From DASPKX01 sp035627835 (lineage in GTDB: Bacteria; Verrucomicrobiota; Verrucomicrobiia; Limisphaerales; SXQI01), in NCBI GenBank assembly GCA_035627835.1, contig DASPKX010000067.1, positions 1 through 64,000 on the forward strand: a stretch of DNA of 64,000 nt, written 5' to 3'. The first letter of the stretch is position 1. Each line of letters begins with the position of its first letter. A program made the translations under genes and the position numbers. Positions 42,257-51,035 of the stretch are shown here, piece by piece. The notes below the pieces were generated by a model. The model saw only the letters and a program-made list of their open reading frames with translations. It did not search any database and had not been told where the DNA came from.

Positions 42257-43777
42257 ATGATTGCCAAAGCGCAAATGGAGGAGGTCTCTCCCGCCCGCCC
42301 TTCAGATTCGAATGTTATTAAAGTCCTTCTAGTGGATGATGATCAGGACGCGTTTTTGCTGACGCGCCATCATCTCTCAAAAATCCAAAGCGCTGGGCCC
42401 AAGCTTCAGCTGGACTGGTCCGCGACCTACGAGAGCGGCCTGGAGGAGATCAAGAAGCGGGAGCATAATGTGTATCTGCTGGATTATCGCCTGGGAGCCC
42501 GCAACGGCCTGGAGCTGTTGAAGGAGGCGCTCGCGTTTGGCGTGGCTGAACCGATAATCATGCTCACGGCGGAAAACCCGTTGGTGGATGCGGAAGCGAT
42601 GCAGCTTGGCGCAGCGGACTTCTTAAATAAAGACCGGTTGGACCCAACCATCCTTGAGCGTTCCATTCGTTATTCGATCAAGCATTTCGCCACGCTTAAC
42701 ACGTTGAAGGAACGCGAGGCCCAGCTCGCTGGCTTCATGCAAAACGTGCCTTGCGCTGTTTCGATGAAAGATCTGGAAGGGCGTTACCTTTATGTGAACG
42801 AGGCTTGGGGGCGCATGTTCCAGAAGCCGATTGAGGATTGGCCAGGGCGGACTGATGAGGAGTTGTTCCCGAAAGGAATTGCGCTGCGGTTTCGCAAAGG
42901 GGATGCCAATGCTTTAAACCAACGCCGCGCAATCGAGTCCACTGAGACTTTGAACAGGCCGCAAGGGGAGCTGAGCTACTGGTTGCTGACCCGTTTCCCA
43001 ATTCTTAACGAAAATGGGGAGCCGATCATGCTCGGCGGCGCAGCCATCGACATTACCAACAACAAAAGGCTCGAGCGCGAGGTGCAGGAAGTCTCGGAAC
43101 AAGAGAAGCGGCGCATCGGCCAGGATTTGCACGATGGCCTGGGCCAGTACCTGACGGGCATCGCCTGCATGGTGAAAGTTCTGGAGCAAAAGCTCGGAGC
43201 TAAGGAAGTGCCCGAGGCAAACGACGCCAAGAAGATCACCAACATGGTGAACGAAACGATTCAGCAGGCGCGTGAGCTGGCGCGGGGGTTGTGCCCGGTG
43301 GAACTAGAGAGGAACGGGCTTCATGCGGCTTTGCAGGAGTTGGCCAATCGGGTGGAAAAGCTGTTCCACGTAAAATGCGTTTTCAAGTCACCACAGGTGG
43401 TCTCGGTATATGACAACGCGATGGCTGTACACCTTTATCGCATCGCGCAGGAGGGTGTGAACAACGCGATGAAGCATGGATCGGCTCAAACGATCTCCAT
43501 TGGTTTGTCGAACCCGAACGGACAGATCCTGCTGACGGTGAAGGACGATGGGTGCGGTGTTCCGAAAGATTTTGATGCGGCCAAAGGAATGGGACTGAGG
43601 GTGATGAATTACCGGGCGGGGATGATTGGCGCGTCGGTGACTGTCGAGAATTCCCCGGAAGGCGGCTGCATGGTGAAGTGCGTGGTGCCCTACCCTGCGG
43701 GCGCAAACATCGCGAAGAAGAAAAAGCCGAAGGCACAGGGATCTCGGGCGCCGAAAGCTGAGGCTGTCGAAGTCTGA
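42257..43777 (+). CDS. Receiver-PAS-HisKA_3 histidine kinase
   Basis: The 506-aa soluble protein is a receiver-first kinase. The receiver (about 20-140) has the acidic pair in LVDDDQDAFLL, Asp76 in YLLDYRLGARNG and LNKDRLDPTILE. A PAS follows (about 155-265), then a HisKA_3 dimerisation helix with His292 (IGQDLHDGLGQYLTG) and HATPase_c (MGLRVMNYRAGMIGA, VKDDGCGVP). HisKA_3 kinases pair with NarL-type regulators, but none is adjacent. Having the receiver at the N terminus means the kinase is probably controlled by an upstream phosphodonor. The C-terminal tail is Lys-rich. A terminator follows at 43805. Confidence 0.9.
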   Translation: MIAKAQMEEVSPARPSDSNVIKVLLVDDDQDAFLLTRHHLSKIQSAGPKLQLDWSATYESGLEEIKKREHNVYLLDYRLGARNGLELLKEALAFGVAEPIIMLTAENPLVDAEAMQLGAADFLNKDRLDPTILERSIRYSIKHFATLNTLKEREAQLAGFMQNVPCAVSMKDLEGRYLYVNEAWGRMFQKPIEDWPGRTDEELFPKGIALRFRKGDANALNQRRAIESTETLNRPQGELSYWLLTRFPILNENGEPIMLGGAAIDITNNKRLEREVQEVSEQEKRRIGQDLHDGLGQYLTGIACMVKVLEQKLGAKEVPEANDAKKITNMVNETIQQARELARGLCPVELERNGLHAALQELANRVEKLFHVKCVFKSPQVVSVYDNAMAVHLYRIAQEGVNNAMKHGSAQTISIGLSNPNGQILLTVKDDGCGVPKDFDAAKGMGLRVMNYRAGMIGASVTVENSPEGGCMVKCVVPYPAGANIAKKKKPKAQGSRAPKAEAVEV

Positions 43778-43804
43778 GGCCAGGCGCCATTCGGCCCTTG
43801 TCAA

Positions 43805-43829
43805 AGCCTGCGGTGACGCGGGCTTTTTT
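43805..43829 (+). terminator. Intrinsic terminator after the receiver-kinase
   Basis: AGCCTGCG (43805-43812) pairs with CGCGGGCT (43817-43824) with one T:G pair, loop GTGA, and a run of six T (43824-43829). Confidence 0.8.
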
Positions 43830-43959
43830 GTTGCCGCGAAACGTCAGTTTTGCGAGCGGTGGGACGTTCGTGCGACAAAATGCTTTGCCGGTGAGACAGG
43901 GAGCTGAAGACGTGGCAGGTTTGCGGGCTGCCCACCAAGGAGGAGGGCCTTTTCTCTGT

Positions 43960-46293
43960 ATGAAACCTAAGAAGCTCGCATGCATATCTCAAGTGGCGGC
44001 GTTCGCCGCAGTGGCCGCAGCGTTAACAACGCACGCCCAATTCAGTCCCATCACGCTTACCCCCGAAAGCTACACACACGATATCGTGGTGGAGCGGGCG
44101 GTGCTCCAACCGTTCACGCCCTCTACAACGGCGTCCATGGACGGTGGAACAAATAACACCGGCGCGACCTGGTACGAAGTTGGTTACAATTTGGATGCCC
44201 CGGAAACCGGGTTGCCCAGCGCTGGCGCAACTTTCACCGCAGCGGATTTGGCGGACCATAGCTTCCAGATGCCTGGAAGCTACAGCGCGAACAATGCGAT
44301 TTACCTCAACAGCGGTGTGACTAACGGGACGCTAACTTTAACCACCCCTCGAGCCGCTTCGAGTCTCTCGTTCCTAACCGCGTCAGGCAATGGCCCGATC
44401 ACTGTCGGTTACACGTTGCGCTTCGCCAATGGGACGACCGAGACAGGGACGTTTGTCTCCCCGGATTGGTTCGGCAACACACCCATTGCCCACACTGCGG
44501 CAGGGCGAGTGAATGCGCAGACCGGCGGCTTCGACAGCGTCAGTTCGGAAAACCCACGCTTATATGCAGTAGATGTGGCTGTGGCGAACAGCTCAACGGC
44601 TATCAACTCGATCGAACTCACATGGAATTCAGGCACGGGCCGCGCGGCAGTGTTCGGCGTGAGTGGTTCGAGCGGAGCGGAATTCACCCCGATTGCAGTC
44701 ACCGGGTTCACATACGACATGGTGATCGAATCGGCGGCCAGCCGCCCGGCGCCGCTCACAGCAACCACAGCCACTGTGGATCGCGGCTCAGGCAACACAG
44801 AAGCGACGCTCTATGAGCAAGGCTACAATCGCCTTGCCCCAACGAGCGGTCTTCCTGCAGCGAATTCTTTGGTGACAAACAATGCGGCGCAGGATCACGT
44901 CTACCGCCTGGCTTCCAGCTACACAGCTGCCAACGCTGCTTTGATTGATTCTGTGGACACCGCTGCCACCCTGGTGTTCGCCACGCCCAGCACACGCTCG
45001 GCGTTGTCGTTCCTCGGAATGGCAGGTTCCGGCTCTGTGACGGTTGATTATATAATCACGCACAGCGACGGGACCACTCAGCCCGGGCAATTCGTCGTGC
45101 CGGATTGGTTCAACGTCACCCCGTACGCTTTCTCCGCGCGCGGCCGCGTGAATGTAAACTCCGGCGGCGTGGACTCGGTTAACACCGAAAACCCTCGCTT
45201 CTACTCTATCGACGTGTCGGTTGCTAACACGACCAGCCCGATTGCCAGCGTCTCTCTGAATTACTCCTCTGGCAACGGTCACGCCGTGATCGTGGCGTTG
45301 AGCGGAACGGCGGGAGCTGTTCGCCCGATCTTCGAAGGGCAACCTGCTTCTGTGAACACTTACGTGGGCCAGAGTGCCCAACTCACGGCGACAGTGTCCG
45401 GCACCGCCCCCATCACTTTCCAGTGGCAGCGCGAAAACAATGGAACCTTCGCCAATGTGGCGAACAGCGGAACTGTGACTGGAGCAAACGGGGCAACATT
45501 GAGCTTCAGCTCAACGGCTCTCTCGCAGGCGGGCAACTATCAACTGGTTGCGATGAACCAGGCAGGGTCATCCACGAGCATCGTGGTTCGTTTGAACATC
45601 CTGTCCTCCACACCGGACATCACTCAAGTGGGCGATGTGACGACCGGCTTCGGCGGAACTTCACCAGCGAATGAGCCGGTGGAAAATGCTATCGATGGCA
45701 CAACCACCAAGTACCTGAACTTTGGCACAGACGGCAACACCGCTGCTCCCTTCGTCGGGCCTGTTGGATTGGTCATCACCCCTGCGCAAGGAGCCACCGT
45801 GGTGACAGGAATCCGGCTGTTCACCGCGAACGACGCTCCCGACCGTGATCCCGCAGACTTCATTCTGGAAGGCTCAAATGACGGGGAGACCTTTACTCGC
45901 ATCGCCGGGGGCGCGCTTTCCCTGCCCACAACCCGCAATGTCGCCGGTTTGGAAATCGATCCGCTGGTCCATGCGAATCAGGAAGTGAACTTCGCCAACA
46001 ACGCCGCGTACACAACGTACCGCGTGACATTCACGAATGTGCGCAACAATGCAGCCGCCAACAGCATGCAGATCGGTGAAGTGCAGTTGCTCGGCGTGGC
46101 GGGTGTGCCTCGTCCGCGAGCAGACATCGCGTTCAATAATGCCAATAACACGGTGACGATCACTTGGGGCGGCCCTGGCCGTCTGCAAACGACCACCAGC
46201 CTCGCAAATCCACAGTGGACTGACGTGACCGGCGCCAGCCCGGTGACGCAACCGGCCACTGATCGGATGCGCTTCTTCCGCGTGGTGGAATAA
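43960..46293 (+). CDS. Secreted protein with a duplicated unknown domain, Ig-like domain and discoidin-like domain
   Basis: The 777-aa protein has a signal peptide (SQVAAFAAVAAALTTHA). Residues about 27-240 and 242-452 are two copies of the same beta-rich domain, sharing FxPIxxTxxxYTxDxVxE, YEVGYN/YEQGYN, DWFxxTPxA, GRVN, SENPRxYxxDV and a closing VSGSSG/LSGTAG. An Ig-like domain (about 455-547, FEGQPASVNTYVGQSAQLTA) and a coagulation-factor 5/8-like domain (about 551-715, GSNDGETFTRIAGG) follow. A Verrucomicrobial tail ends MRFFRVVE. The start at 43960 has AAGGAGGAGGG upstream. The role is unknown; binding surface glycans is a guess. Confidence 0.75.
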   Translation: MKPKKLACISQVAAFAAVAAALTTHAQFSPITLTPESYTHDIVVERAVLQPFTPSTTASMDGGTNNTGATWYEVGYNLDAPETGLPSAGATFTAADLADHSFQMPGSYSANNAIYLNSGVTNGTLTLTTPRAASSLSFLTASGNGPITVGYTLRFANGTTETGTFVSPDWFGNTPIAHTAAGRVNAQTGGFDSVSSENPRLYAVDVAVANSSTAINSIELTWNSGTGRAAVFGVSGSSGAEFTPIAVTGFTYDMVIESAASRPAPLTATTATVDRGSGNTEATLYEQGYNRLAPTSGLPAANSLVTNNAAQDHVYRLASSYTAANAALIDSVDTAATLVFATPSTRSALSFLGMAGSGSVTVDYIITHSDGTTQPGQFVVPDWFNVTPYAFSARGRVNVNSGGVDSVNTENPRFYSIDVSVANTTSPIASVSLNYSSGNGHAVIVALSGTAGAVRPIFEGQPASVNTYVGQSAQLTATVSGTAPITFQWQRENNGTFANVANSGTVTGANGATLSFSSTALSQAGNYQLVAMNQAGSSTSIVVRLNILSSTPDITQVGDVTTGFGGTSPANEPVENAIDGTTTKYLNFGTDGNTAAPFVGPVGLVITPAQGATVVTGIRLFTANDAPDRDPADFILEGSNDGETFTRIAGGALSLPTTRNVAGLEIDPLVHANQEVNFANNAAYTTYRVTFTNVRNNAAANSMQIGEVQLLGVAGVPRPRADIAFNNANNTVTITWGGPGRLQTTTSLANPQWTDVTGASPVTQPATDRMRFFRVVE

Positions 46294-46319
46294 AGGTGCA
46301 TCTTAGCAACTAATCGCAG

Positions 46320-46352
46320 AGGCCGGGCTCGAAGGAGTCCGGCCTTTTTTAT
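46320..46352 (+). terminator. Strong intrinsic terminator
   Basis: AGGCCGGGCTC (46320-46330) pairs with GAGTCCGGCCT (46335-46345), 11 bp with one G:T pair and a GAAG loop, then TTTTTTATTT. It ends the transcript of the secreted gene before glgB. Confidence 0.9.
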
Positions 46353-46421
46353 TTAGGACGTGCGGGACGAAGGGAACATGAGATTGGGCGGCAGCTTGCG
46401 CTTGGGTTGGGCCGGGCCATA

Positions 46422-48635
46422 ATGAGCAATATGATTTTACGGGGGGACGAGCTGGAGACGCTGGTCGGTTTAAGGGAACGGGAACCGCATCGCTTGCTCG
46501 GGATGCATCCCATGGCGAATGGCAAAGGGGTCGTCGTTCGCGCGTTCATTCCTGATGCCGCCCGCGTTGAAGTCATCCCGGTTCTGGAGAAAAATCAGCC
46601 GACTTTCGAACTAAAACGGATCCACGATTCGGGCTTCTTTGAAGGGGTGGCCGAGAAGGCATCGCGCGTTTACGCGTACGATCTTCGGATCACGAACAAT
46701 CATGGTGTCACCCGGCAGAATCGTGATCCGTACTCATTCCTGCCGACGCTCGGGGAAACGGATGTTTATCTCTTCGGCCAGGGAAATGAGCTGAAGATTT
46801 ATGAAAAGCTCGGCGCCCAGCTCCGCACTATCGACGGCGTGGCCGGAACGAGCTTCGCAGTCTGGGCCCCGAATGCCCAACGCGTCAGCGTCATTGGCAA
46901 CTTTAATTATTGGGACGGGCGGTATAACCCCATGCGCATGGTGGGCGGCTCTGGAATTTGGGAGCTGTTCATCCCGGGCATTGGCGAGGGAGCGCTCTAC
47001 AAATTCGAGATCCTGGATGCGCACGGCAATTTAACCGTCAAAACCGACCCATACGGATTCTTCTACGAACTGCCGCCGAAGCAGGCATCGATCGTTTGGA
47101 ACACGAAGAAGTTTCAATGGTCGGACGAGCAGTGGATCGCGCAACGCCGGGAAACGAACACGCTTCGCGCGCCAATGTCGATCTACGAAGTTCACATTGG
47201 ATCGTGGAGGAAGAAGTCGGCGTTTGAATCTTTTGGCTATCGCGAGCTGGCGGGGCCGCTCGTGGACTATGTGCGGCAAATGGGGTTCACACATGTGGAA
47301 TTCCTGCCGGTGGCGGAGCATGCGTTTTATCCTTCCTGGGGTTACCAGGTGACCGGCTTTTACGCGCCGAGTTCTCGCTACGGAACGCCGGAAGATTTCC
47401 AGTATCTCGTCAACGCCCTGCACGAGGCGGGCATTGGCATCATCGTGGACTGGGTGCCGGCGCATTTTCCGCGAGATGAATGGGCATTGGCGCGCTTCGA
47501 TGGGACAGCTCTCTACGAGCACGAGGATCCGCGGAAAGGCGCGCATCAGGATTGGGGCACGCTGATTTTCAACTACTCGCGCCACGAAGTGCGAAACTTC
47601 CTGCTCGCGAACGCTCTCTTCTGGTGCGAGCGCTATCACATCGACGGCCTGCGCGTGGACGCTGTGGCGTCGATGCTCTACCTGGATTACTCGCGCAAAG
47701 AGGGCGAGTGGATTCCCAATCAGTTTGGCGGGCGCGAGAATCTCGAGGCAGTGGAGTTCCTTCGCTCGTTCAACCACTTTGTGCACACCGAGTTCCCCGG
47801 CGTGGCCACCGTTGCTGAAGAATCAACGGCCTGGCCGCTGGTGACGCGGCCTCCGTACCTGGGCGGATTAGGCTTCTCGCTGAAATGGAACATGGGTTGG
47901 ATGCACGACACTTTGAACTATTTTAAGCGGGACGCGGTCTATCGTAAGTACCATCAGAACGATCTGACCTTCGCGATGCTTTACCATCACAACGAGAATT
48001 TTGTGCTTCCCCTTTCGCATGACGAAGTGGTGCATGGCAAAGGCTCGTTGCTGGGGCGCATGCCTGGGGATGATTGGCAGCGGCATGCAAACCTGCGCGC
48101 GTTGCTCGCTTATCAATGGCTGTTCCCGGGCAAGAAACTGCTCTTCATGGGCTGCGAGATTGGCCAGCCCGAGGAATGGAACGCTAACGGGAGTCTCAAT
48201 TGGGGCCTGCTCGATCACGGCCCGTTCCATCGCGGTGTGCAGCGCACGGTTGAAGGCTTAAACAGGCTTTACCGCGAAAACCCGGCTTTGTGGGAAACGG
48301 ATTACGACACCCACGGTTTTTATTGGGTGGACTGTACCGACGTGGAGAGCAGCGTGTTGTCGTTCGTGCGGCAGAACAACGATTTCACAAACGTGCTGCT
48401 GGTGGTGATGAACCTCACGCCTGTGCTGCGCACAGGTTATCGCATTGGCCTGCCTAAGCCGGGCTTCTGGCGAGAGGTGTTCAACACGGACGCGGAGATC
48501 TATGGCGGGAGCAACCAGGGGAATATGGGTGGGCTGCACGCCGAAGGGGTTCCGCAACATGGGCATCAGCAATCCGCCGCCTTCACCTTGCCGCCCAATG
48601 CGGTGGCAGTGTTCCGTTGGGAGCACACACAATAG
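46422..48635 (+). CDS. glgB: 1,4-alpha-glucan branching enzyme GlgB
   Basis: The 737-aa protein has CBM48-type N-terminal domains (FAVWAPNAQRVSVIGNFNYW), a GH13 (beta/alpha)8 barrel with VEFLPVAEHAFYPSWGYQVT, DGLRVDAVASMLYLDYSR (nucleophile Asp) and TVAEESTAWP (acid Glu), LSHDEVVHGKGSL (transition-state Asp) and a C-terminal beta domain. It makes alpha-1,6 branches in glycogen. The length fits E. coli GlgB (728 aa). ATG 46422 is used; the longer frame begins at TTG 46407. It lies 12 nt before the ClpX-like gene, but there is no evident functional link. Confidence 0.95.
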   Translation: MSNMILRGDELETLVGLREREPHRLLGMHPMANGKGVVVRAFIPDAARVEVIPVLEKNQPTFELKRIHDSGFFEGVAEKASRVYAYDLRITNNHGVTRQNRDPYSFLPTLGETDVYLFGQGNELKIYEKLGAQLRTIDGVAGTSFAVWAPNAQRVSVIGNFNYWDGRYNPMRMVGGSGIWELFIPGIGEGALYKFEILDAHGNLTVKTDPYGFFYELPPKQASIVWNTKKFQWSDEQWIAQRRETNTLRAPMSIYEVHIGSWRKKSAFESFGYRELAGPLVDYVRQMGFTHVEFLPVAEHAFYPSWGYQVTGFYAPSSRYGTPEDFQYLVNALHEAGIGIIVDWVPAHFPRDEWALARFDGTALYEHEDPRKGAHQDWGTLIFNYSRHEVRNFLLANALFWCERYHIDGLRVDAVASMLYLDYSRKEGEWIPNQFGGRENLEAVEFLRSFNHFVHTEFPGVATVAEESTAWPLVTRPPYLGGLGFSLKWNMGWMHDTLNYFKRDAVYRKYHQNDLTFAMLYHHNENFVLPLSHDEVVHGKGSLLGRMPGDDWQRHANLRALLAYQWLFPGKKLLFMGCEIGQPEEWNANGSLNWGLLDHGPFHRGVQRTVEGLNRLYRENPALWETDYDTHGFYWVDCTDVESSVLSFVRQNNDFTNVLLVVMNLTPVLRTGYRIGLPKPGFWREVFNTDAEIYGGSNQGNMGGLHAEGVPQHGHQQSAAFTLPPNAVAVFRWEHTQ

Positions 48636-48647
48636 AGATCACTTATC

Positions 48648-50231
48648 ATGCGCAAAATCCTGAGCGGCCCTCCCACTCCCGAAGAGTTTCAGAAGCAATT
48701 GGCGGACTTCATGCGGCAACACTTCCCGCATGTGAGCGCGCAGTTCACCGCAAAGACTTCAACGGCTCCAGAGGCGCCGAAGCCGCCCCCGGACGAAGAG
48801 GAGAAGGATGTCTACGCCTTCGATAAAAAGCCGCGGGAAGTGAAGGATTACCTCGATCGCTTTGTCATCAAACAGGATGAAGCGAAAAAGGCCTTGGCGG
48901 TCGCCATCTGCGATCATTATCACCAGGTGCGGCTCTCACGCGAAGGGAAGCAGCAGTCCAATTACACCAAACAAAACATCATCCTGGTTGGCCCCACTGG
49001 CGTCGGAAAGACCTACTTGATCCGGAGCGTGGCCGATTTGATCGGAGTGCCTTTTGTAAAAGGTGACGCCACCAAGTTTTCGGAGACGGGCTACGTCGGT
49101 GGAGACGTGGAGGATCTCGTTCGCGATCTGGTGCGGCGCGCCAATGGAGATGTCGAGCGCGCTCAGTACGGCATTATCTACATCGACGAGATCGACAAGA
49201 TCGCGTCAGCCGCCACGAACATGCGCGATGTGAGCGGGCGCGGAGTGCAGACGAACCTCCTCAAGCTGATGGAGGAGACAGATGTCCCTGCGCGTTCTCA
49301 GCAGGATATGGCCGGGCAGATTCAAGCCATACTCGACATGCAGGCGCGCGGCCGAAAAGGGCCGAACGTCATCAACACCAAGCACATTCTGTTCATCGTC
49401 AGCGGGGCCTTCCCGGGCTTGGAGAAGATTGTCGGTAAGCGCACACGGCAGGCTGCGATCGGCTTTAGCGGCGCCCGCGAGCAGAACGCTTTGGCAGGGG
49501 AGACGATGAAGGAGGTGCAGACGCAGGACTTCATCGACTTTGGCTTTGAGCCGGAGTTCATCGGGCGCTTGCCCGTGCGGGTGATCTGCCAACCGTTGAA
49601 CGTCGATGACCTCCACCAAATCCTTAAGACCTCCGAGGGGAGCATCATTCGCCAATACGAGCAAAGCTTCCGCGCGTACGGGATTGAAGCAGAATTTCAG
49701 GATGAGGCGCTCCGCCGCATAGCGGAACTTGCAACCAAAGAAAACACCGGCGCTCGCGGGTTAATGACAGTGTGCGAGCGGATATTGAGGGATTTTAAAT
49801 ATGAGCTGCCTTCGACGAACATTCGCAGGCTTGTTGTTGATGCCGCGCTAATCGACAACCCACGCGCAGCGCTGGAGCGCTTGCTCGATCAGGAGCGGGA
49901 GATGATGGCGCATAGCGCGCGCAAATTCGTGGACGAGTTCGCCGAAGACTTTAGCAAAACGCACGGGTTGAAACTGAAGTTTACTGATAGCGCTTCGAAC
50001 AAGCTCGTGAAACAAGCGCTCGCCGAGAATGTCTCGATCCGCGCCTTCTGCGAGAACCGGTTTAAAGATTACCAGTTCGGCCTCAAATTGATTTCCCAGA
50101 ACACACAGCAGACCGAATTCCTCCTGGACGTAGAAGCTATCGAGGATCCCGACAAAACCCTAAGCGACTGGGTTGTTGCGAGCTACCGCCAGCAGGTTCA
50201 GAAACCTGAAAGTCCGAGCACGACGGCCTAA
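48648..50231 (+). CDS. ClpX-like AAA+ ATPase without zinc finger, with C-terminal extension
   Basis: The 527-aa protein has no N-terminal zinc-binding domain (no CxxC in the first 110 residues). Residues about 85-400 are a ClpX-type AAA+ module: YVGGDVEDLVRDLVRRA, Walker A GPTGVGKT (115-122), YIDEIDKIA, IGF loop at 271-273 (AAIGFSGAREQN), DFIDFGFEPEFIGRLP and NTGARGLMTVCERIL. The IGF tripeptide is at the place where ClpX docks on ClpP. Residues about 402-527 form a further domain (RKFVDEFAEDFSKTHG, ISQNTQQTEFLLDVEAI) not present in ClpX. No clpP is in the window. It is probably an unfoldase; partner and substrates are not known. Confidence 0.9.
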   Translation: MRKILSGPPTPEEFQKQLADFMRQHFPHVSAQFTAKTSTAPEAPKPPPDEEEKDVYAFDKKPREVKDYLDRFVIKQDEAKKALAVAICDHYHQVRLSREGKQQSNYTKQNIILVGPTGVGKTYLIRSVADLIGVPFVKGDATKFSETGYVGGDVEDLVRDLVRRANGDVERAQYGIIYIDEIDKIASAATNMRDVSGRGVQTNLLKLMEETDVPARSQQDMAGQIQAILDMQARGRKGPNVINTKHILFIVSGAFPGLEKIVGKRTRQAAIGFSGAREQNALAGETMKEVQTQDFIDFGFEPEFIGRLPVRVICQPLNVDDLHQILKTSEGSIIRQYEQSFRAYGIEAEFQDEALRRIAELATKENTGARGLMTVCERILRDFKYELPSTNIRRLVVDAALIDNPRAALERLLDQEREMMAHSARKFVDEFAEDFSKTHGLKLKFTDSASNKLVKQALAENVSIRAFCENRFKDYQFGLKLISQNTQQTEFLLDVEAIEDPDKTLSDWVVASYRQQVQKPESPSTTA

Positions 50232-50980
50232 GGCTTGGCTTTGATCGTCGCGAGGCGCGGCGCCATTTGGGCTGGAAGATCGTCCTGATACATGTAGCTG
50301 ATTCGCGCCAAATCCCAGCTGTGGAGGAAATACATATCCTGAAATTTAATCCAGCGCGCCGACCCGTCCACAAACACTTGGTTGCCGCCCTGCGGCACAC
50401 TGTTGGCGCCACGATGCGGAGGCATATCCTTGTAAGCTGAGTCGCGCGTGACCCCGCGAACTCCACCCCAAGCCCCATCGATCTTCATCACTGCATCCGC
50501 AGCAAGAGTCCAGGTTGGGCGCGCTGTGCTTAGCTTAACGGGGCTGTGGGACTTGAACGTTCCGAGCGGGTTGATCCAGTTCGTTATGCCACCGAAATAT
50601 TGGTAGCCAACAATCCATTGACCAAAGTCGGCCTCAAATGTTGGGAACGTGGGCCGGCCGGGACAGGTCCAGATGTTCGGGCCATTTGTGTTGAGCGTGA
50701 GCCCCACGGTTGCGGCGGCGGTTCTTTCCGGCGGATTGAGCGCAATCTGCACCGCGTTGGCCCGGGCTTCAACGACGCGCTCGTTATTATCAAGCGCGTA
50801 GATGTTCATCCCGATGGCGATCTGGCGAAGGTTGTTGAGGCACTTCACTCGTTTGCCCTTCTCTTTAGCCTTGGAGAGGGCTGGCAAAAGCATGCCCGCG
50901 AGAATGGCAATGATCGCAATGACGACGAGCAACTCGATCAGCGTGAATCCGCGCTGCGCTATGGATTGGCGTCGTTGCAT
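50228..50980 (-). CDS. Prepilin-like (pseudopilin) protein, H-X9-DG type
   Basis: The 250-aa protein has the type IV pilin/type II secretion cleavage sequence RGFTLIELLVVIAIIAILAG at the N terminus, processed by a prepilin peptidase after Gly. The C-terminal half is the short H-X9-DG-like motif, HRGANSVPQGGNQVFVDG, typical of Verrucomicrobia and Planctomycetes. The ending lies convergent to the ClpX-like gene with a 4-nt overlap. It follows the LamG gene by 55 nt, so both may be made together. Its role is structural or in secretion. Confidence 0.9.
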   Translation of the reverse strand: MQRRQSIAQRGFTLIELLVVIAIIAILAGMLLPALSKAKEKGKRVKCLNNLRQIAIGMNIYALDNNERVVEARANAVQIALNPPERTAAATVGLTLNTNGPNIWTCPGRPTFPTFEADFGQWIVGYQYFGGITNWINPLGTFKSHSPVKLSTARPTWTLAADAVMKIDGAWGGVRGVTRDSAYKDMPPHRGANSVPQGGNQVFVDGSARWIKFQDMYFLHSWDLARISYMYQDDLPAQMAPRLATIKAKP

Positions 50981-51035
50981 TTTGATCGAGTGTCAGCCCG
51001 GCCGGAGTGCGCTCCGGCCGGGCGATGAATCATCA

